Source: CAZGCA01 sp964524145 (GTDB lineage: Bacteria > Hydrogenedentota > CAZGCA01). Taken from it: 64,000 nucleotides of DNA. Both the position numbers and the translations under genes were made by a program. The DNA lies in contig CAZGCA010000018.1 in the NCBI GenBank assembly GCA_964524145.1, positions 7,255 to 71,254 on the forward strand, read 5' to 3'. Below, piece by piece: positions 7,149-17,151 of the stretch; the stretch's first letter is position 1; every line of letters begins with the position of its first letter. Under the pieces are notes generated by a model. That model saw only the letters and a list, made by a program, of their open reading frames with translations. It was not told the DNA's origin and did not search any database.

Positions 7149-7425
7149 CCAATTACATGAGACTCGCAACCTACTGTTGCCCCGGCGATTATGGCCTCAC
7201 TGCAACACGGCAGCCGTTTCGTAAGTGCACGGTAAGTGCCAGAAGTAGCGGGAAATCGAGACATTTCTGGCGTATTATGCACTGGCAATTATCCGGGTTA
7301 GGATAGGCCTCGGGCACACACGATGGGGCGCTCTGGGTTAAGCTAGAACCTTCACGTTGTCGCTCTATGTTTCGATTCCGAGCGCCGCGTTGATCACGAG
7401 CTGCACGTCTATCGCGTGCGTTGAG
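7149..7425 (+). repeat. Interspersed repeat, copy 1
   Basis: Shares its core (CAGCCGTTTCGTAAGTGCAC, then GTAAGTGCCA, then GGAAATCGAG) with segments at about 16752-16966 and 24493-24770, all in the same orientation. Similarity to the third copy continues through CAATTATCCGGGTTAGGA and on to a dockerin-like peptide on the minus strand. Confidence 0.7.
7365..7421 (-). pseudogene. Relic of a dockerin C-terminus
   Basis: The minus frame reads THAIDVQLVINAALGIET then TAG (7367-7365). This is the second half of the dockerin type I pair as it ends the large proteins in this window. No upstream frame continues it, and extra bases after the AAC codon suggest a frameshift. It is the decayed 3' end of a lost gene. 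Confidence 0.65.
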
Positions 7426-7469
7426 TTTCAGCACATTTGGGACAGATGGACTACTGGCAGGTGGTGAGA

Positions 7470-7512
7470 GTTGGTAAGTCCTTCTGGGCTACGCCCTCCA
7501 GGACTTACCAAC
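7470..7512. other. Long perfect hairpin
   Basis: Arms GTTGGTAAGTCCT (7470-7482) and AGGACTTACCAAC (7500-7512) are perfectly complementary over 13 pairs. The loop contains a further GGGC/GCCC stem. No T tract follows, so an intrinsic terminator is not supported. It precedes a 29-codon reading frame with a strong ribosome site. Confidence 0.7.
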
Positions 7513-7562
7513 CGGTTCGGCTTCATGGTAGAGTGGAGCATCGAAGAGATATGGAGGTGACC

Positions 7563-7652
7563 ATGAAGCAGGAAGCAGAAGCAAGTGGGGTGAGACAGAG
7601 CAGTACTATCGCCAGAGAGGTCGTGAAGCAGCTGCGCGTGTTTATGGCGTGA
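7563..7652 (+). CDS. Possible 29-residue peptide or gene remnant
   Basis: ATG 7563 is preceded by an ideal GGAGGTGA ribosome site and the frame stops at TGA 7650-7652. The product (MKQEAEASGVRQSSTIAREV...) is polar and helix-prone. Nothing comparable is known to me. The strong ribosome site next to the hairpin at 7470-7512 is the only positive argument; it may be the surviving start of a deleted gene. Confidence 0.25.
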   Translation: MKQEAEASGVRQSSTIAREVVKQLRVFMA

Positions 7653-7750
7653 TCCCCTCTGTACATGACCGCCCTCTATTCGCTAGAGTTGATTATATTA
7701 CAGACTATACTGACAGCAAGCCAGAATTGCCCAGAGAGGTCGGACCTCGA

Positions 7751-7780
7751 TTTACAAATGTGCGTCGTACGGGTTATAAT
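7751..7780 (+). promoter_or_regulatory. Promoter of the 2909-residue protein gene
   Basis: TTTACA 7751-7756, 18-base spacer, consensus TATAAT 7775-7780, 75 bases before the chosen start at 7855. Confidence 0.6.
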
Positions 7781-7854
7781 TGCGCTGCTTGGGAACGTTG
7801 CTCGCCATATGCGGGCATAGCAACGAGGTGGAGTTTTCAGCGAGGGTTTGCGCC

Positions 7855-10800
7855 ATGGACCCACGTCGGACGTACAGTCTCACCAACATGAGAAGACTTG
7901 GGTTGCTGTTCTCGATTCTAATCCTTGCCGGGGCGAGTTTCGCGGAACCGAACAACGTCATATATGTGGACATCGACGCCTCGGGCGGCGCCAACGATGG
8001 GAGTTCGTGGGAGAATGCGTTTCTTGATATACAAAGGGGAATCAACGCCGCCAGAACCGCTGGTGGGCTTGAGGTATGGGTCGCAGAAGGCACCTACAAG
8101 CAAGCCATCGTCATGATGAGCGGCGTGCATCTCTACGGCGGCTTCAGCGGGGGGGAAGCGTTGCGGTCGGAAAGAGATACGATTCAACATCGGACTATAC
8201 TGGATGCCGAGACCAACGCCCATGCGTTCTCGGGCGTGAGAGATGCGCGCCTTGACGGTCTTGTGATTTCTCGCGTTGACCCCTACGATAAGACTTCGGC
8301 GGCCGAACAGGGAGGGGGGCTGGCGTGTGCGTTCAGTTCATTCGCCATAGTGGACTGCGAGTTCTCGAACCTTTCAGGTGGCGGCGCCGCCGCCATTGAC
8401 ATGACAGACAGTTCCTCATTGGTGGTGGTCGACTGCAAGTTTCTCGATAACTACGGCTACAGTGGCGCCGTCACAGTGGCGGCGAACTGCTCTCTTACGG
8501 TTCGCGACAGCGTATTCTTCAAGAACACGGCATACTACGGCTATGGCGAGGGAGGCGGCGCAATAAAGACATCCGGATCCTTGGATTTGCTGTGCTGTGT
8601 GTTCCTTGAAAACGACGGCGAAGCCGGAGGCGCGATTCATGTCAAGAACGGCACGGCGCTCATCAAGGGAAGCGAATTCTGGAGAAACCTGGCGCACTTC
8701 TCCACGGGCGCGGAAGGCGGCGCCGTGTTCGTTGACAGGGGGGATGCGACTGTCGCCGATAGTGTGTTTGTTGAGAACGAAGCCGGGGGATACTGGGACG
8801 GGGGGGGCGCGCTTGTGTGCCAGTACTCGAACTCCTTCAATTACGGGAACGTGTCGCTCCACGGTTGCGCGTTCTTCGGGAACGGTTCGGGGGGAGGGCT
8901 GGCCGGGGCCGTTTACATTGGGTCCGCGGATAATGTAGTAGAGAACTGTCTGTTCGCGAGCAACGAATCGGCTGCGTTGTATATATCGAAGGCCACGGAG
9001 ATAGTGAATTGCACATTCGACGGCAACACGTTGGGGTCCCCGGGTGGTAGCGGCCTTTCGTTGAATGAGAGTCCTTCGACGGTGAGAAACTGCATTATCT
9101 GGGATAACGCGATGACAGGAGGTTCCGCAGCCAACATCAGTTACTGCGACATTGAGGGTGGATATCCCGGTATAGGGCACCAAGATGCCAACCCAAGTTT
9201 TGCAAGCGGCCCGGCAGGCACCGCTCAGACTATTACATATGACTCGGATGCCTTCCTCACAGAGATTACGGATTCCCTTGCAAGCCTTACTCCTAGCGCC
9301 ATGGCCGGAAAGGTTGTACGTGTCGGATCCCTCGACCAGCACTACTACGTCATCAAGAACAACACCACCACTTCGATTTCGGTCTGGGGTGATGCCACGG
9401 AAGGTGGTTCTGTTTCGGCACCCCAAGTCTACGAGGTGCTTGACTTCCACCTCTCAGCCAGTTCCCCGTGCGTCGACACGGGAACAGACAGCGGGGCCCC
9501 GTCCCTCGACCTCGACGGCAATACGAGGCCGTGGGGCGCGGCAACCGATATCGGCGCCTACGAATACGCCTCGTCGCCACCGGCCAACGTCGCTCCCGAC
9601 ACCCCCTCGAACAACTCACCCCCGGACGGCGCTACAAACGCCTCGCTCACGCCGATCGTCTCATGCTCGGGTTTCTCGGATCCCGACGCGGGAGACACAC
9701 ATGTAGGCTCTCACTGGCAAATCCGAGAAACGACAAATCCCGGCGACTATTCCGTCAATACATTCGATTCGGTGGAAACCCACGTCGACATAGAATCCAT
9801 TAGGGTGCCCCCGGGACTTCTGAGCTACGCAACGTCCTACGCCTGGCGTGTTCGCCATCGGGACAATCATGCAGCGTGGAGTCAATGGTCAAGCGAGACC
9901 CTGTTCACTGTGGCGGCCGAGAGCCAAGTGACGGCGGTACCAGCGGTCCCGAGAAATGCCGAGCCGGCTGACGGCCGGACGGTATCTACTCTGACGCCGA
10001 TTCTTCAGTCTTCGGCCTACAACGATCCCACGGCCGCCACGACGCATCTAGCATCGCAGTGGCAGGTCAGGGAAGTCACAAGTCCGCCTGATTACTCGGC
10101 GCCGGTTTATGATTCCGGCGTCTCCTTCGGCGACCTCACGTCGCTGCTGATTCCGGGGGGATTGCTCCAGTACAACACGGCCTACGCTTGGCGTGTGCGT
10201 TACATGGCCAGCAACGGCAAGTGGGGACCGTGGTCTCGCGAAACGATTTTCGTCGTGGAGCCGGGGAGCGGACTGGCGGTCATCTTTGTGGACGCAGATG
10301 CCACGAATGGCGCCAACAACGGCAGCTCGTGGCAGAATGCTTATATTGACCTGACCTTGGCCGTTACCGCCGCCTCCGGTCCGGGCGCCGAAGTCTGGGT
10401 CGCCGAAGGTACCTACTTGGAATTCATAACCCTCACAGACGGCGTGCATTTGTATGGCGGCTTTGCTGGGGGTGAGACGCTGCGCTCGCAGAGAGATTGG
10501 GATTTGCATCCCACGATCATTGATGGTTCGACGGCAAACGATGGCTCGCCGGCCCCGCATGTCGTGGTGTGTGGGGGCGCCAATGCGACGCTCGACGGCT
10601 TCACGATCACCGGGGCGGCGGGCGGTTCGCCGGCGGGCGGCGGCGTATACGGCTCGATCGCTTCCCTTCGCGTGTCCAACTGTTTGCTGACCGAAAACTC
10701 TGCAAGCACCGGCTCGGGCGTCTATTCGGCTGACACTTCTTCAGTGGAAATCCTCAACTGTCGCTTCTTGCGTAATCTCGGAAGCTCTGCTGTCTATTCA

Positions 10801-13800
10801 GACACCAATAGTGTGCTCACCGTGTCGAATAGCGTTTTCTTTGAAAACACAGGCAGCGGCTCCGGCGGCGGTGTCTACGCGCACTCCACGGTTCGCATCG
10901 TGCAGTGTGTGTTCATGGGCAATGACGCGACCTATGGCGGAGCGGTGAATGTGTCCGGCGGAACAGGTCTTATCGCCCGCAGCGTCTTTGCGGACAATTT
11001 GACTCATTACTCGACTGGTTGCGGTGGAGGCTCGATAAGTTCGAGTGGGACTATCAATATCCAACAGTGCGTCTTTGTCGGGAACGAGACTGAGTACGGT
11101 TCTGGCGGCGCCATTTCCGTCTCTGGCAACCTGTCATTGTGCGATTCGGTTTTCGTTGCCAATCGCGCACCGGGAACGACGAGTTCTGGGTATGGCGGCG
11201 CAATCAGGATCACGTCTGACAACAATCGAATATGGAACTGCATCTTCACTCAGAACTACGCCCGTACTTCGGGGGCCGTCATCTACTCCTCCTATGTAAA
11301 TGATTTGATAGAAATCGCCAACTGCACTCTGGATAGCAATTTCAACTCGGCCGGGTTCAGCGGCATCGACTGTGCGTACGACCCACATGCTAGCGCTAGT
11401 ATCCGGAACTCGATCATTTGGGCCTCGGGAGTATTAGAGTTCTCTGGCGGCGAAGTGACATATTGCGACGTAGAAGGAGGATACGACGGCGTTGGAAACA
11501 TCGACTCGGAACCCAGCTTCGACAGCGGACGAGCGGGCACGGCTCAAACCCTCACCTACGACTCGGATAACCTCTTAACCACACTGTTCGATCCTTTTGC
11601 CGATCTTGTCCCTGGCGCGCTGGCTGGAGAAGTGGTACAAATTGGGGCCGTGAGCCCCGAGTTTTTCGTCGTCCAGGATAACGCAGCAACATCCCTAGTT
11701 GTCTGGGGGGACGCCGCACGAAGCGTTCCGACAATCTACGTGGTTCTCGAGTATGGTCTGGCCTCCTCCTCGCCCTGCATCGACACAGGAACCGAGCAGG
11801 GAGCGCCCACCGTGGATTTTGACGGAAACGTCAGAACATTGGACGGAGGGGTCGACATCGGGGCTTACGAGTACGGCGCTGCCCCGCCTTCTCCCAATGC
11901 GCCGGCTACTCCGAGCAACGTGACGCCGTCGGAGGGTGAAACCGGGGTTCCCCGCTCGCCGACGCTCCAGGGAACGGCCTTCTCCGATCCCGACCCGGGC
12001 AACACACACCTCGCGTCCCATTGGCAAATCAGAGCGTCTAACAGACCTTCGGATTACTCGGTCCTCGCTTTCGATTCGGGCAAGACGACCACCTTCCTTG
12101 AGTCCATCGAGGTCCCACCGGGCAGATTGGTCTACAACTACTCCTATTATTGGAGGGTGCGCTACCTGGACCATTATGGAACGTGGAGCGAGTGGTCTGC
12201 GGAGTCTCAGTTCTTCACCCAGGGCGCTCCCGGCAATGTGCCGGATCAGCCGACGAACATTTCTCCATCGAACGGCGCGACGGACGTTTCGCTGACTCCG
12301 ACGCTCACCTCCTCGGCGTTCAGCGATCGGGATGCGGGCGACACGCACGAGGCGTCGCGGTGGCAGGTGCGTGAATCATTGAGCTCGTCGGATTATTCGA
12401 CGACGGTGTTCGATTCGGGAACGGACGCGACGAACTTGACGTCACTGGCAATTTCGCCCTCGACGCTCGCCGGCAACACATCGTACTCCTGGCGCGTGCG
12501 GTATCAGGACTCGGCGGGCGCCTGGAGTGCATGGAGCGTGGAGACCGCGTTCACTACGATTGAGCACGATTCCCCGGTGATTACAACCAACAACGGCCAA
12601 GATTTCACTACGAGTGAGCCGAATCTCACGCTCGAGGGCACGTGTGACGCGGCCACGAACGAGATTCGGGTGAACGACTCAACGTCTGGTGTGACGTATA
12701 CCCCGGGCGCGACGACGTGGTCCTATACGTGCATCTTGGTGGAAGGTGCAAACACATTCTCAGTAGTTGCGGTTGATGCCGTGAGCAGTATTTCGTCACC
12801 GGCCACCGTTACTATCACACTCGACACGGCGGCTCTGAATCCGCCGGTGATCACGACGAACGGTGGCAACGACTACGCGACTAATCAGTCGGCGCTGGCA
12901 CTTGAGGGCACGTGTTCGTCTGACACGGCAGAGCTCCGTGTGAATGGTTCAACCTCGGGTGTGGACTATGCCCCGGGCGCGACGACATGGTCGTATTCGG
13001 TGACCTTGGCAGAGGGAGACAACCACTTCTCGGTTGTGGCGTATGATGCTGGAGAACACCCCTCAGTTGCAGATATGATCGCTGTGACGTTGGACAAAAC
13101 GCTGCCGATCATTTCGCTCTTGGGTAATGATGAAGAGACGATAGGGGTAGGCGAAGAATATGTGGATGCAGGTGCGACAGGATGGGACAACTACGATGGT
13201 GACTTGACGGAGAGCATCGTCACGGTTAATCCAGTGAACACGTCGGAGGCCGGCGACTACATGGTCAGCTACAACGTGAGCGATTCGGCGGGCAACCAAG
13301 CGAAGGAGGTGACGCGCCCAGTTCATGTAATCGAATCGGGCATAACGCCACCGGAAATAGAGCTACAGCCCGACGCACCGACGACCCTCGATGACCTAGT
13401 ATGCCTTGTGACTGTGCCAAGTACGACTCTTCCAGGCCGCATGACGTTGTACGAGTATACGTGGACGAACGGCACCGCTACTTTGGTCAGTGGCCCTAAA
13501 CGAGCCCTGCTCGACGCGCTTGATGCGACACTGACCATGAAAGGCGACACCTGGACCTGCACGGTACGCTGTCTGGACGGTGTTGGAGAATCTGATCCTG
13601 TCGAGGCTCAAACCGTTATCGTTAATTCCCTACCGGAACCGCCAGTACTCTCATTCCCGTCGCAAGAAAGTGATCGAAAGAACCTGTATTGCATTGTTGT
13701 GGAACCGAGCTATGATGCAGACGGGGACGAGTGTACTTACGCTTTCGAGTGGTGGTACATCGTGGCGGGAGAAACCACTGCTGTGGAGTTTCGCTCTGAC

Positions 13801-16584
13801 TGGGTGAACTATGACGACGCGTTCACCAGTTGGATAGACCGGAGCTTCACTGAGGAGCGTGACAAATGGTATTGCATTGTCACTCCGAATGACGGTACGA
13901 GCGATGGAACATCGGCGACAACTGACGAATGCCAGATCACCGCAATTGGCGACACTCCATCCTCCATAAGCTGTTCGGTTGAACCAGCAAGCATACAACT
14001 CGGCCAATCTGTCACCATCTCGGGCATGATTGAGGCTGTGAACTTCTGGGGAACCTTCGTTTCGTTCAACAGCACTATGCCGTCCGGCGAAGAGCGAGGA
14101 AATCATCCTCAGGCGGTTCCGGTTCCGGGCAACAGCAATGATTACAGCAAGGTATTCTATCCCCACGCGGCGTCTGAGGACGAGGCACCATGGGAGCTAA
14201 CAGCATCTTGGATCGGGGACAATGTTTACGCTGGCGCTGAAAGTGACCCGGTCAGCTTTGAGGTCACAAAAGCCCCAACAAGCCTGTCTTTGGAGCTGTC
14301 TGCGTCATCTGTACCGATGAATTTCGCGAGGTTGACGGCAACGGCAAAGCTGACCGCGCCGTTACCGGACGAATTGTCCAGCTTGCTGACGGGGATAGAA
14401 GTGAATCTGTATGTCAAGCTGCCAGACGGTAGCGCGCCGAATGGTATGCCACTCGTCGCCAAGACCAACGCGCAAGGTGTTGCAACGTTTACACCATTGC
14501 ACTTTACGGATGCGGGCGTTACGTTCAGTACTGCTGGGACGTGGAAATGTGTGGTCGAGTTTGAAGAGGACAGGAACTTCTTGCAGAGCACTTCGCTTGG
14601 GGAGTCAGGTTGGTTGACGGTCAAAGACCGGGCGGGCTACGCCGTCCTTGTGCTTGGTAGATTGGACGAAGACGGAGAAGGACTGCCAGAACATGCGAAG
14701 ACACTGGATTTCGTGTACAGTGCATTCCGTGAACGTGGATTTGCTGACGAGGACATCTACTACCTGCGCGGAGGACTTGAACAACCTTCCCCGTACATCG
14801 TTGTTGACGATACCGAGCCGACTGAGGAGGATGTGCAACGGGCCATCGAGACATGGGCCGCCGATAAAATGAACGCGACATCCGCTCCGTTGTATGTCGT
14901 GTTGGTGGACCACGGCAAACGTGGGTCGTTTTTCGTTTACTCCGGCAGCTATGGCGAGTCCCGCGAGATTACCTCTGCGGAACTAGGGCGCAGTTTCGAT
15001 AGGCTACAGGACAACCTGGACGGCGAGGCACAGGACGAGAAGATCGTGTTAGTCTATGGCGCTTGCCACTCAGGGAGTTTCATCCCGACGGTCTCCGGCG
15101 AGCACCGCGTGATCATCACCAGCACGACAGAGGACGAGGTGTCGCACCGCGGCGTAATCGACCCGGACGACCTGATACGGGACGGCGAGGTATTCGTCAC
15201 AGAATTCTTCCGGAACGCACGGGAAGGCAAGAATCTCAAAAGATCGTTCGAAATAGCCACTGCCCAGACGTGGGAGTATACAGCAACTGACACGAGCGCC
15301 GGCAGATCGAGCTGGGGCCAACATCCTCTGTTGGACGACAACGGCGATGGTCTAGGCACGGGTGAATGGCTTTCGACTCAGCCAGGGGAAGACGGTAGTC
15401 TTGCCCATGAGCTGGTACTTGGGTATGGGTTTAACGTGGGCGATTCCACTGGCTGGCTGACCGTAACGCCTACTGTCAGCCTTGGCCCTGATGACCCAGT
15501 TCCTCTCCTGGAAGCTAAAGTTACACAGAGTCCGGCCATAGGCCTCACGGCATGGATCGAGGTGAAAGCACCGTCCTATTGGGGTGCGTCGATCGTCGAC
15601 GAGGACAATCCAGACTCGCAACATGTCGTAGAGATGGTGTCGTTGCCTTCGGACAATACTGATCCAGTGGATGGCATCTTCAGGTGGTCGGACTTTGGTG
15701 ACACGTTCGATATGTCGGGCACGTACAAGGTCTTTTACTATGTCAAAGATGGCGCTACCGACGAAACCAGCACTTACATGCTAACGACAATCTATCGCCT
15801 CAAAGAGGAAACTAACCCTCCAGAGTCAGTGGCGCTTGTGTATCCAGATGACGGTGCGGAAGTGTATAGCACGACATTCTTTGCGTGGCAGGAAGCGCCC
15901 AATCCGGACGGTGACGCGTTCAGCTATCGGCTCGAGTTGGCGGAAGATCAGGATTTCACAGCCGGGTTGATCGTAAAAGAAGGTATCCTCGGGACGGTGG
16001 TACATCCTCGCGAGATCGACGATATCGTGGATGGGCAGACCTACTACTGGCGGGTCGTATCTGTGGACGAGTACGGTGCAGCTTCTCAAGATGACTCCGT
16101 TCGCACGTTTTCGGTCAACAATGCCAACCCTGCGGTGCCGGGAGCAGTGATAGGCGTCATCACGGATGCCGACACAGGCGCTCCAATTGAGGGTGCAATC
16201 ATCACGGTTACCCCCGGTCCAGCAACCTGCACTTCCTCAAGTCAAGGAATCTATCTCGTCGTCGGCCTCGATGGGGGAAAGCAGTACACTGTCCGGGTCT
16301 TTATACCGGAATCCCAAATTGAGAGCGATGCACAGGTGCAGATACCTGCTGGCGGTCTGGTAGAAGCCAATTTCCAGTTGGAAGTTGCGGCAGCGGCGGG
16401 CGACCCTGATGTGAATGGTGACAACGGCGTCAACGCCGTCGACGTCCAGCTTGTGATAAACGAGGCGCTTGGCATCAATACCGGCTACAACTGCAACATT
16501 GACGGTGCCGGGAACGTGAACGCCGTTGACGTCCAGCTTGTGATCAACGCGGCCCTCGGCATCGATATCTCCGGATCGTTCTAG
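7855..16584 (+). CDS. Giant exported beta-helix/FN3-like/caspase-like protease/dockerin protein
   Basis: 2909 residues from ATG 7855 (GAGGG upstream; ATG 7888 is an alternative). In order: signal peptide (MRRLGLLFSILILAGASFA); first parallel beta-helix with Pmp-like repeats (about 40-570); two FN3-like repeats ending WRVRYxxxxGxWxxWS (574-802); second beta-helix (809-1347); two more FN3-like repeats (1348-1569); two Ig-like copies starting PVITTN (1573-1747); a DUF5011-like domain (1748-1827); further Ig-like domains; a clan-CD, caspase/C13-like peptidase domain (about 2259-2512) with His2353 in VDHG and Cys2404 in GACHSG; an FN3-like domain; a carboxypeptidase-regulatory-like domain (2762-2847); and a C-terminal dockerin pair with DVNGDNGVNAVDVQLVIN. 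It is probably surface-exposed or secreted. The last ~1000 residues match the protein at 45664-50811. Confidence 0.9.
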   Translation: MDPRRTYSLTNMRRLGLLFSILILAGASFAEPNNVIYVDIDASGGANDGSSWENAFLDIQRGINAARTAGGLEVWVAEGTYKQAIVMMSGVHLYGGFSGGEALRSERDTIQHRTILDAETNAHAFSGVRDARLDGLVISRVDPYDKTSAAEQGGGLACAFSSFAIVDCEFSNLSGGGAAAIDMTDSSSLVVVDCKFLDNYGYSGAVTVAANCSLTVRDSVFFKNTAYYGYGEGGGAIKTSGSLDLLCCVFLENDGEAGGAIHVKNGTALIKGSEFWRNLAHFSTGAEGGAVFVDRGDATVADSVFVENEAGGYWDGGGALVCQYSNSFNYGNVSLHGCAFFGNGSGGGLAGAVYIGSADNVVENCLFASNESAALYISKATEIVNCTFDGNTLGSPGGSGLSLNESPSTVRNCIIWDNAMTGGSAANISYCDIEGGYPGIGHQDANPSFASGPAGTAQTITYDSDAFLTEITDSLASLTPSAMAGKVVRVGSLDQHYYVIKNNTTTSISVWGDATEGGSVSAPQVYEVLDFHLSASSPCVDTGTDSGAPSLDLDGNTRPWGAATDIGAYEYASSPPANVAPDTPSNNSPPDGATNASLTPIVSCSGFSDPDAGDTHVGSHWQIRETTNPGDYSVNTFDSVETHVDIESIRVPPGLLSYATSYAWRVRHRDNHAAWSQWSSETLFTVAAESQVTAVPAVPRNAEPADGRTVSTLTPILQSSAYNDPTAATTHLASQWQVREVTSPPDYSAPVYDSGVSFGDLTSLLIPGGLLQYNTAYAWRVRYMASNGKWGPWSRETIFVVEPGSGLAVIFVDADATNGANNGSSWQNAYIDLTLAVTAASGPGAEVWVAEGTYLEFITLTDGVHLYGGFAGGETLRSQRDWDLHPTIIDGSTANDGSPAPHVVVCGGANATLDGFTITGAAGGSPAGGGVYGSIASLRVSNCLLTENSASTGSGVYSADTSSVEILNCRFLRNLGSSAVYSDTNSVLTVSNSVFFENTGSGSGGGVYAHSTVRIVQCVFMGNDATYGGAVNVSGGTGLIARSVFADNLTHYSTGCGGGSISSSGTINIQQCVFVGNETEYGSGGAISVSGNLSLCDSVFVANRAPGTTSSGYGGAIRITSDNNRIWNCIFTQNYARTSGAVIYSSYVNDLIEIANCTLDSNFNSAGFSGIDCAYDPHASASIRNSIIWASGVLEFSGGEVTYCDVEGGYDGVGNIDSEPSFDSGRAGTAQTLTYDSDNLLTTLFDPFADLVPGALAGEVVQIGAVSPEFFVVQDNAATSLVVWGDAARSVPTIYVVLEYGLASSSPCIDTGTEQGAPTVDFDGNVRTLDGGVDIGAYEYGAAPPSPNAPATPSNVTPSEGETGVPRSPTLQGTAFSDPDPGNTHLASHWQIRASNRPSDYSVLAFDSGKTTTFLESIEVPPGRLVYNYSYYWRVRYLDHYGTWSEWSAESQFFTQGAPGNVPDQPTNISPSNGATDVSLTPTLTSSAFSDRDAGDTHEASRWQVRESLSSSDYSTTVFDSGTDATNLTSLAISPSTLAGNTSYSWRVRYQDSAGAWSAWSVETAFTTIEHDSPVITTNNGQDFTTSEPNLTLEGTCDAATNEIRVNDSTSGVTYTPGATTWSYTCILVEGANTFSVVAVDAVSSISSPATVTITLDTAALNPPVITTNGGNDYATNQSALALEGTCSSDTAELRVNGSTSGVDYAPGATTWSYSVTLAEGDNHFSVVAYDAGEHPSVADMIAVTLDKTLPIISLLGNDEETIGVGEEYVDAGATGWDNYDGDLTESIVTVNPVNTSEAGDYMVSYNVSDSAGNQAKEVTRPVHVIESGITPPEIELQPDAPTTLDDLVCLVTVPSTTLPGRMTLYEYTWTNGTATLVSGPKRALLDALDATLTMKGDTWTCTVRCLDGVGESDPVEAQTVIVNSLPEPPVLSFPSQESDRKNLYCIVVEPSYDADGDECTYAFEWWYIVAGETTAVEFRSDWVNYDDAFTSWIDRSFTEERDKWYCIVTPNDGTSDGTSATTDECQITAIGDTPSSISCSVEPASIQLGQSVTISGMIEAVNFWGTFVSFNSTMPSGEERGNHPQAVPVPGNSNDYSKVFYPHAASEDEAPWELTASWIGDNVYAGAESDPVSFEVTKAPTSLSLELSASSVPMNFARLTATAKLTAPLPDELSSLLTGIEVNLYVKLPDGSAPNGMPLVAKTNAQGVATFTPLHFTDAGVTFSTAGTWKCVVEFEEDRNFLQSTSLGESGWLTVKDRAGYAVLVLGRLDEDGEGLPEHAKTLDFVYSAFRERGFADEDIYYLRGGLEQPSPYIVVDDTEPTEEDVQRAIETWAADKMNATSAPLYVVLVDHGKRGSFFVYSGSYGESREITSAELGRSFDRLQDNLDGEAQDEKIVLVYGACHSGSFIPTVSGEHRVIITSTTEDEVSHRGVIDPDDLIRDGEVFVTEFFRNAREGKNLKRSFEIATAQTWEYTATDTSAGRSSWGQHPLLDDNGDGLGTGEWLSTQPGEDGSLAHELVLGYGFNVGDSTGWLTVTPTVSLGPDDPVPLLEAKVTQSPAIGLTAWIEVKAPSYWGASIVDEDNPDSQHVVEMVSLPSDNTDPVDGIFRWSDFGDTFDMSGTYKVFYYVKDGATDETSTYMLTTIYRLKEETNPPESVALVYPDDGAEVYSTTFFAWQEAPNPDGDAFSYRLELAEDQDFTAGLIVKEGILGTVVHPREIDDIVDGQTYYWRVVSVDEYGAASQDDSVRTFSVNNANPAVPGAVIGVITDADTGAPIEGAIITVTPGPATCTSSSQGIYLVVGLDGGKQYTVRVFIPESQIESDAQVQIPAGGLVEANFQLEVAAAAGDPDVNGDNGVNAVDVQLVINEALGINTGYNCNIDGAGNVNAVDVQLVINAALGIDISGSF

Positions 16585-16751
16585 AAGACACTCACCTGCC
16601 GGGTACGGCAACTGTCTCCTGGAACCGGTTGTGCATGCTATTTACACTCCCTGCAGTGCAGCGCTTTGAAACATAATGGCGTCATCGGTGGCAATTTCAT
16701 TTGAGCGACCACATTTACGAACAACCGCCTGTTCCGTATGTGGCATTGTTG

Positions 16752-16966
16752 CCTATTACTCTATCTTCGCACGCTACTGTCATACCGGCTACCAAGATTC
16801 TCTGGCACGGCTGCCGCCATTTCGTAAGTCCACACTAAGTCCCAAAAGTAGGCGGAAATCGGGGGATTTTTGAAAGGTCGTGGTGGGAGTTCTTCCCGCT
16901 GAGAAGACGTCTTCTTAACGATCGGCGGACTCGCATAATGGGGCATCTTGGGTCGAGTTGGAGCTA
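16752..16966 (+). repeat. Interspersed repeat, copy 2
   Basis: Core GCCGCCATTTCGTAAGTCCA, then CTAAGTCCCA, then GCGGAAATCGGGG, aligning with copies 1 and 3. The block ATAATGGGGCATCTTGGGT matches the later part of copy 1. It lacks the dockerin relic that ends the other copies. Confidence 0.55.
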
Positions 16967-17122
16967 TGGAACGGTCCAATTCGAGCCTGCTCGGGAATGT
17001 CTCCGAGAGGCTTTCCACAACGAATGAGAGATGCTGTCTCTGGCCAAATGTGAAACATAGATACATGGCGTATACGGTGGCGTGGTCAAGGAGAGGCAGC
17101 ATCCCCAGGACGGACGTGGTCG

Positions 17123-17151
17123 TTGATCAAGACCAGTGCTCGTGTTATTAT
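17123..17151 (+). promoter_or_regulatory. Promoter of the RHS-type gene
   Basis: TTGATC 17123-17128, 17-base spacer, TATTAT 17146-17151, 53 bases before ATG 17205. Confidence 0.6.

Noticed and set aside
10280..11895. Internal repeats in the giant gene considered as an assembly duplication
   Set aside because: The two beta-helix blocks and FN3-like copies differ at many positions, as in ordinary domain repetition.
8300..12000. CRISPR-like spacing of short repeats
   Set aside because: The recurrences are codon-level repeats of beta-helix and FN3-like motifs within one reading frame; no true direct-repeat/spacer array was seen anywhere in the window.
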